Shown here piece by piece: positions 60,260 through 64,000 of a stretch of DNA of 64,000 nt. The notes beneath the pieces are model-generated. The model was given only the letters and a program-made list of their open reading frames with translations, had not been told where the DNA came from and did not search any database. A program made the position numbers and the translations under genes. The first letter of the stretch is position 1. Every line of letters starts with the position of its first letter. The DNA is from Streptomyces zhihengii (lineage in GTDB: Bacteria; Actinomycetota; Actinomycetes; Streptomycetales; Streptomycetaceae), in contig NZ_JAFEJA010000001.1 of the NCBI RefSeq assembly GCF_016919245.1, positions 6,287,501-6,351,500 of the forward strand, written 5' to 3'.

Positions 60260-60448
60260 CAGCCCGTCGCCGCCGCCGTTCCCCTCCCCGCCGTCCCCGT
60301 CGGCGCGGTCCCCTTCCCCGCCACCGTCCCCGCGGACCCTCGCCCGCGCCGCCGCGACAGCCGCCGCTCCACACCCGACCGTGGCAACCGGGTGAACGGG
60401 ACCGCCGGCGGTGTGCGCCGGGGCGGGCCGATGGGCTAGCAAGGGCGC

Positions 60449-61174
60449 ATGGCGGTGTTCGTCGCGCTCGGCGCGTTCCTGATGACGCTGTTCGGCGGCT
60501 GGATGGCGCACCGCGTCACCGACCGCCGGCATCTGGTGCTCGGCCTCGCGGGCGGACTGATGCTCGGGGTGGTCGGACTCGAACTGCTCCCGGAGGCACT
60601 GGAGTCCGCGGGGCACGAGGTGTTCGGCGTGCCCGAGGCGCTGCTGCTCTTCGTCGGCGGTTTCCTCACCGCCCACCTGGTGGAGCGCCTGCTCGCGGTG
60701 CGCCGGGCCGCGCACGGCGCCGACCCCGGGGCGCGGGTCCCGCAGGTGGGGCTGACGGCGGCGGCCGCCATGGTCGCCCACAGCCTGATGGACGGCATCG
60801 CGCTCGGTGCCGCCTTCCAGGTGGGCGGCGGCATGGGCGCGACCGTCGCCCTCGCCGTCATCACCCACGACTTCGCGGACGGCTTCAACACGTACACGAT
60901 CACCAGCCTGTACGGGAACACCCGCCGCAAGGCGACCCTGATGCTGCTCGCCGACGCGCTCGCCCCCGTGCTGGGGGCTGCCTCCACCCTGCTGTTCACG
61001 CTGCCCGCCGAACTGCTCGGCGGCTACCTCGGGTTCTTCGGCGGCGCGCTGCTCTACCTCGCGGCGGCGGAGATCCTGCCCGAGGCCCACCACAGCCACC
61101 CCGCCCGCTCCACCCTGCTGTGCACCGTCGGGGGAGTGGGCTTCGTCTGGCTGGTGGTCGGCATCGCCGAGTGA
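60449..61174 (+). CDS. ZIP-family metal transporter
   Basis: The 241-residue membrane protein has about eight hydrophobic segments and the ZIP metal-site motifs: VAHSLMDGIALGAAF in segment 4, VITHDFADGFNTYTI in segment 5, and the acidic/histidine cluster AAAEILPEAHHSHPA in segment 7. It should import zinc, iron or a related divalent metal; cobalt is an attractive but unproven idea given its position inside the cobalamin cluster. It is the only rightward gene there, divergent from cobE and converging on cobB. The ATG at 60449 follows AAGGG closely. Confidence 0.9.
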   Translation: MAVFVALGAFLMTLFGGWMAHRVTDRRHLVLGLAGGLMLGVVGLELLPEALESAGHEVFGVPEALLLFVGGFLTAHLVERLLAVRRAAHGADPGARVPQVGLTAAAAMVAHSLMDGIALGAAFQVGGGMGATVALAVITHDFADGFNTYTITSLYGNTRRKATLMLLADALAPVLGAASTLLFTLPAELLGGYLGFFGGALLYLAAAEILPEAHHSHPARSTLLCTVGGVGFVWLVVGIAE

Positions 61175-61268
61175 CCTCGGGGCCCGCCGCCCCTCGCCGC
61201 CGGGCGCACGCCCGCGCCGCCGCACGCCGGCTCCGCCTCCGGGCGACCCCCCGCCCCGCCGTCCCCGC

Positions 61269-62738
61269 TCACGCCCCGGCCGGCCCCGCCACGCCCGCGT
61301 CCCCGGACACGCCCGCGTCCCCGGCCGTGTCCGGCGCACCGGCCGTGTCCGGCGCGCGGCGCGCGCCGACGGGCGCGGACGGCGCCACCGGCACGTCCGC
61401 GCAGGACGCCACCAGGCGCGCCGCGACCTCCGGCCGCTGCGCCCAGTGGGTGTGCAGGTAGCTGGCGTGCACGCCCCCCTGCACATAGCCCTCGACCCGC
61501 CGCTCCGGGCGGACCATGCCCCACGCGGGGACCGGCCCGGCGCCGGGCTCCAGCGCGGTGCGGTGGAACTCGTGGCCGCGCAGCCGTGTCCCGGACGCGG
61601 CCAGCGGGCTGTCGGCCACTGCGACGGCCTCCCGGTAGCCGAGCGTCAGCCGGCCCGTCATCCGCGCCTCGGCGTCCAGCACCCCGCACATCGGCTTCCC
61701 GTCCAGCGACTTCGCCAGGTACAGCAGCCCCGCGCACTCCGCCGCCACCGGCGCCCCGGACCGCGCCAGGGCGGCCACCGCCCGCCGCAGGGGCTCGTTG
61801 GCGGACAGCTCGGGCGCGTACACCTCGGGGAAGCCGCCGCCTATCACCAGGCCGCGGGTGCCCTCGGGGAGCCGCTCGTCGCGCAGCGGGTCGAAGGCGG
61901 CCACCTCGGCGCCGGCCGCCCGGAGCAGCTCGACGTGCTCGGCGTACGAGAAGGTGAACGCCGCCCCGCCGGCGACGGCCACCACGGGCCGCTCCCCGCC
62001 CCGGGCACGCCCCGCGGCCTCCGGATCCCAGGGGGCGTCCGTGAGCGGCGGCGCGGAGCGCGCCAGCGCCAGCAGCGCCTCCAGGTCGCAGCCCAGGCGC
62101 ACCTGTTCGGCCTGCGCCCGCACCGCGTCCACCGCGTCGGCGTGCCGCTCGGCCACCGGCACCAGGCCCAGGTGCCGCGACGGCGTGGCCACGTCGGCGG
62201 CCCGCCGCAGCACCCCCATCACCGGCACGCCGGACTCCTCCAGCGCCTCCCGCAGCAGGTGCTCGTGCCGGTCGGTGGCGACCTTGTTGAGGATCACCCC
62301 GCCGATCCGCACCTCCGGGTCCCAGGAGGCGAAGCCGTGCACCAGCGCCGCCACCGACCGGGACTGCGACGACGCGTCCACCACCAGCACCACCGGCGCC
62401 CGCAGCAGCTTGGCCACCTGCGCCGTCGACGCCAGTTCGCCCTGCCCGGCGGCCCCGTCGTAGAGCCCCATGACGCCCTCCACGACAGCCAGTTCGCAGC
62501 CGCGCGCGCCGTGCGCGAACAGCGGCGCGATCAGGGAGGTGCCGCACTGGTAGGCGTCGAGGTTGCGGCCGGGCCGCCCGGTCGCCAGGGCGTGGTAGCC
62601 GGGATCGATGTAGTCGGGGCCGACCTTGTGCGGGGACACGGCGAGGCCACGGCCGGCGAAGGCGGCCATCAGGCCCGTCGCGACCGTGGTCTTGCCCGCC
62701 CCCGACGACGGAGCGGCGATGACGAGACGTGCTACCAC
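61269..62738 (-). CDS. cobB: (hydrogeno)cobyrinic acid a,c-diamide synthase
   Basis: CobB/CbiA amidates the a and c side chains of cobyrinic or hydrogenobyrinic acid using glutamine and ATP. The 489-residue product has an N-terminal ATPase domain (IAAPSSGAGKTTVATGLMAA, VGPDYIDPGYHALATGRPGR, VEGVMGLYDG) and a C-terminal triad-type glutamine amidotransferase domain (LVIGGGFPEVYAPELSANE, the cysteine in VAAECAGLLYLAKSLDG, and VHASYLHTHWAQRP). The GTG at 62738 overlaps the cobO stop by seven bases. The last 30 residues are repeats (APDTAG twice, DAGVSG/DAGVAG) from 18-bp duplications and look disordered. Confidence 0.94.
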   Translation of the reverse strand: MVARLVIAAPSSGAGKTTVATGLMAAFAGRGLAVSPHKVGPDYIDPGYHALATGRPGRNLDAYQCGTSLIAPLFAHGARGCELAVVEGVMGLYDGAAGQGELASTAQVAKLLRAPVVLVVDASSQSRSVAALVHGFASWDPEVRIGGVILNKVATDRHEHLLREALEESGVPVMGVLRRAADVATPSRHLGLVPVAERHADAVDAVRAQAEQVRLGCDLEALLALARSAPPLTDAPWDPEAAGRARGGERPVVAVAGGAAFTFSYAEHVELLRAAGAEVAAFDPLRDERLPEGTRGLVIGGGFPEVYAPELSANEPLRRAVAALARSGAPVAAECAGLLYLAKSLDGKPMCGVLDAEARMTGRLTLGYREAVAVADSPLAASGTRLRGHEFHRTALEPGAGPVPAWGMVRPERRVEGYVQGGVHASYLHTHWAQRPEVAARLVASCADVPVAPSAPVGARRAPDTAGAPDTAGDAGVSGDAGVAGPAGA

Positions 62739-63340
62739 TCGATGCCCCGCTGGCCCTTCTGCCCCGCGTCCATGGGGTGCTTGACCTTGGACATGTCGGT
62801 CACCAGGTCCGCGAAGTCGATCAGCTTCTGCGGCGCGTTGCGGCCCGTGATCACCACGTGCTGGGTGCCCGGCCGCGCGCGCAGCACCTCGACGACCTCG
62901 TCGGTGTCGATCCACCCCCAGTGCAGCGGGTAGGCGAACTCGTCGAGCACGTACAGCTTGTGGGTCTCGGCCGCGAGGTCGCGCTTGACCTGCTCCCAGC
63001 CCTCGCGGGCCTTGTCCTCGTTGGAGGGCTCGCCGTCGGCGGGCGCCCGCTGGATCCACGACCAGCCCTCGCCCATCTTGTGCCAGGCCACGGTGCCGCC
63101 CTCGCCGCTGGCGCCCAGCACCTTCAGCGCGTTCTCCTCGCCGACCTTCCACTTGGCCGACTTGACGAACTGGAACACCCCGACCGGCCAGCCCTGGTTC
63201 CACGCCCGCAGCGCGAGCCCGAACGCGGCCGTCGACTTGCCCTTCCCGACGCCCGTGTGCACGAACACCAGGGGGCGGTTGCGGCGCTGGCGGGTGGTGA
63301 GTCCGTCGTCCGGTACGACGGTCGGCTGTCCCTGCGGCAT
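62732..63340 (-). CDS. cobO: cob(I)yrinic acid a,c-diamide adenosyltransferase
   Basis: CobO (CobA/BtuR type) transfers the adenosyl group of ATP to reduced cobalt, giving the upper ligand of adenosylcobalamin. The 202-residue product shows PLVFVHTGVGKGKSTAAFGL (P-loop), VFQFVKSAKWKVGEENAL, LYVLDEFAYPLHWGWID, and HVVITGRNAPQKLIDFADLV, all standard. AGGAGGG precedes the ATG at 63340, which overlaps the stop of the chelatase gene (TAATG). Together with cobB it forms a coupled operon. Confidence 0.96.
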   Translation of the reverse strand: MPQGQPTVVPDDGLTTRQRRNRPLVFVHTGVGKGKSTAAFGLALRAWNQGWPVGVFQFVKSAKWKVGEENALKVLGASGEGGTVAWHKMGEGWSWIQRAPADGEPSNEDKAREGWEQVKRDLAAETHKLYVLDEFAYPLHWGWIDTDEVVEVLRARPGTQHVVITGRNAPQKLIDFADLVTDMSKVKHPMDAGQKGQRGIEW

Positions 63341-64000
63341 TACGCGGCCCTCCTGGCGGCGGAAACTTCCCTGACGTCCCTGACGAGTCCGGCGATCGCG
63401 TCGGCGCGCAGCTCGTCCAGGGTGACGGCGGTGCCGCCGAGTTCGCCGGCGAGGGTGCCGGCCAGTCCGAGCCGTACATACCCCGACTCGCAGTCGACGA
63501 CGACGGCCGCGGTGCCCTCCGCGGCGTGCAGGCGCGCGGCGCGCAGCGCCTGCCCGAAGGCGTCGCCCGCACCGGTCGCCCGCCCGTCCGTCACGATCAC
63601 CAGCAGCGGACGCCGGGACGGGTCGCGCAGCCGCTCGATCCGCAGCGTCTCGTGCGCCGTCAGCAGCCCCTCGGCGAGCGGTGTGCGCCCCCCGGTCGGC
63701 AGGGACTGAAGGCGCGCGGCGGCCGTGTCGACGGAGGAGGTCGGCGGCAGCGCCACCTCGGCGTCGCGCCCGCGGAAGGTGATCAGCCCGACCTTGTCGC
63801 GGCGCTGGTAGGCGTCGAGCAGCAGCGACATCACCGCGCCCTTGACGGCGCCCATCCGCTGCCGTGCCGCCATGGAGCCGGAGGCGTCCACCACGAAGAG
63901 CACGAGGTTGCCCTCGCGCCCCTCGCGGGTCGCCTGCCGCAGATCGTCCCGGCGCACCACCAGCCCCGGCCCGCTGCGCCCGCGGGCGCGCTGGTGGGGC
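63340..64000 (-). CDS. magnesium/cobalt chelatase ChlD-type subunit, 3' part
   Basis: Only the C-terminal 220 codons are inside the window. They contain the basic linker ending in [18 protein letters not shown] and a vWA domain with [25 protein letters not shown], then [19 protein letters not shown] and [10 protein letters not shown]. The missing N-terminal part should be an AAA+ domain, as in the BchI/BchD fusions of actinobacterial cobalamin clusters that are thought to help insert cobalt into the ring. The stop overlaps the cobO start, so it belongs to the leftward cob operon. The start codon is beyond base 64000. Confidence 0.92.
   Translation of the reverse strand, partial: PHQRARGRSGPGLVVRRDDLRQATREGREGNLVLFVVDASGSMAARQRMGAVKGAVMSLLLDAYQRRDKVGLITFRGRDAEVALPPTSSVDTAAARLQSLPTGGRTPLAEGLLTAHETLRIERLRDPSRRPLLVIVTDGRATGAGDAFGQALRAARLHAAEGTAAVVVDCESGYVRLGLAGTLAGELGGTAVTLDELRADAIAGLVRDVREVSAARRAA

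Noticed and set aside
59759..60448. Cobalamin riboswitch in the cob cluster
   Set aside because: I looked for the conserved B12-box and core words on both strands in the cobC-cobE and cobE-ZIP gaps and found no convincing arrangement.

Overview
The window is high-G+C actinobacterial chromosome and is almost certainly Streptomyces. The evidence is codon third positions that are nearly all G or C, many GTG starts, ATGA/GTGA translational coupling, a SufR-led suf operon, ectABCD, DapA and DapD, TerD proteins, a sortase-E (LAXTG) surface protein and an aerobic cobalamin cluster. No phage, integrase, insertion sequence, CRISPR array, rRNA or canonical tRNA was seen. It reads as mostly core chromosome with a few accessory patches.

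Layout. 1-4.4 kb: a decayed amidohydrolase remnant, then a leftward block of ABC exporter ATPase, permease, an unknown helical protein and heme A synthase (ctaA). 4.6-12.7 kb: a DUF72 gene, then the Fe-S assembly operon sufR-sufB-sufD-Rieske ferredoxin-sufC-sufS-sufU-sufT, closed by a strong hairpin that also contains the start codon of a small glyoxalase-like gene. 12.8-21.8 kb: a PucR/CdaR-type regulator, a large membrane protein, dapD, small unknowns, a secreted GH30 glycosidase with a ricin-type lectin domain, and dapA. 21.9-29.5 kb: a secreted nuclease, an acidic unknown, a Tat-exported PhoX phosphatase behind a PHO box, then a Ro60/Rsr (TROVE + vWA) gene. Directly upstream of the Ro60 gene is a structured RNA that looks like a bacterial Y RNA: a circularly permuted tRNA mimic (T arm, closed acceptor stem, D arm) on a long terminal stem. 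This is the most interesting element of the window.

29.5-45.5 kb: TerD, then a uronate/aldarate catabolic set in two parts, udh and kdgD (plus a coupled unknown gene) at 31-34 kb and an IclR regulator divergent from alpha-ketoglutaric semialdehyde dehydrogenase at 42.4-44.9 kb. A similar operator-like sequence occurs upstream of both catabolic units. Between them lie an MFS exporter, a class B penicillin-binding protein, a two-component system whose kinase carries an internally duplicated N-terminal tail, and several short tandem repeats. 45.5-50.7 kb: a DsbA-like protein, a GNAT acetyltransferase, a class V aminotransferase, and a divergent MarR/old-yellow-enzyme pair with paired operators. 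50.7-53.9 kb: ectABCD for ectoine and hydroxyectoine (leftward). 54.3-58 kb: a class V aminotransferase divergent from an amidohydrolase, with an 8-bp x 7 tandem repeat between them, and the LAXTG surface protein. 58.7-64 kb: cobalamin genes (a CobC-like decarboxylase, cobE, cobB, cobO and the 3' end of a ChlD-type chelatase subunit), with a ZIP metal transporter inserted on the opposite strand.

Working together: the suf genes form one coupled operon that probably senses its own product through SufR. EctA-D convert aspartate semialdehyde to hydroxyectoine. Udh, KdgD and the dehydrogenase form the oxidative uronate route to 2-oxoglutarate, although no aldarate dehydratase is visible here. Ro60 and the Y RNA should form an RNA-handling particle. 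Product names come from reading the translated sequences by eye and from remembered family motifs; no database search was possible.
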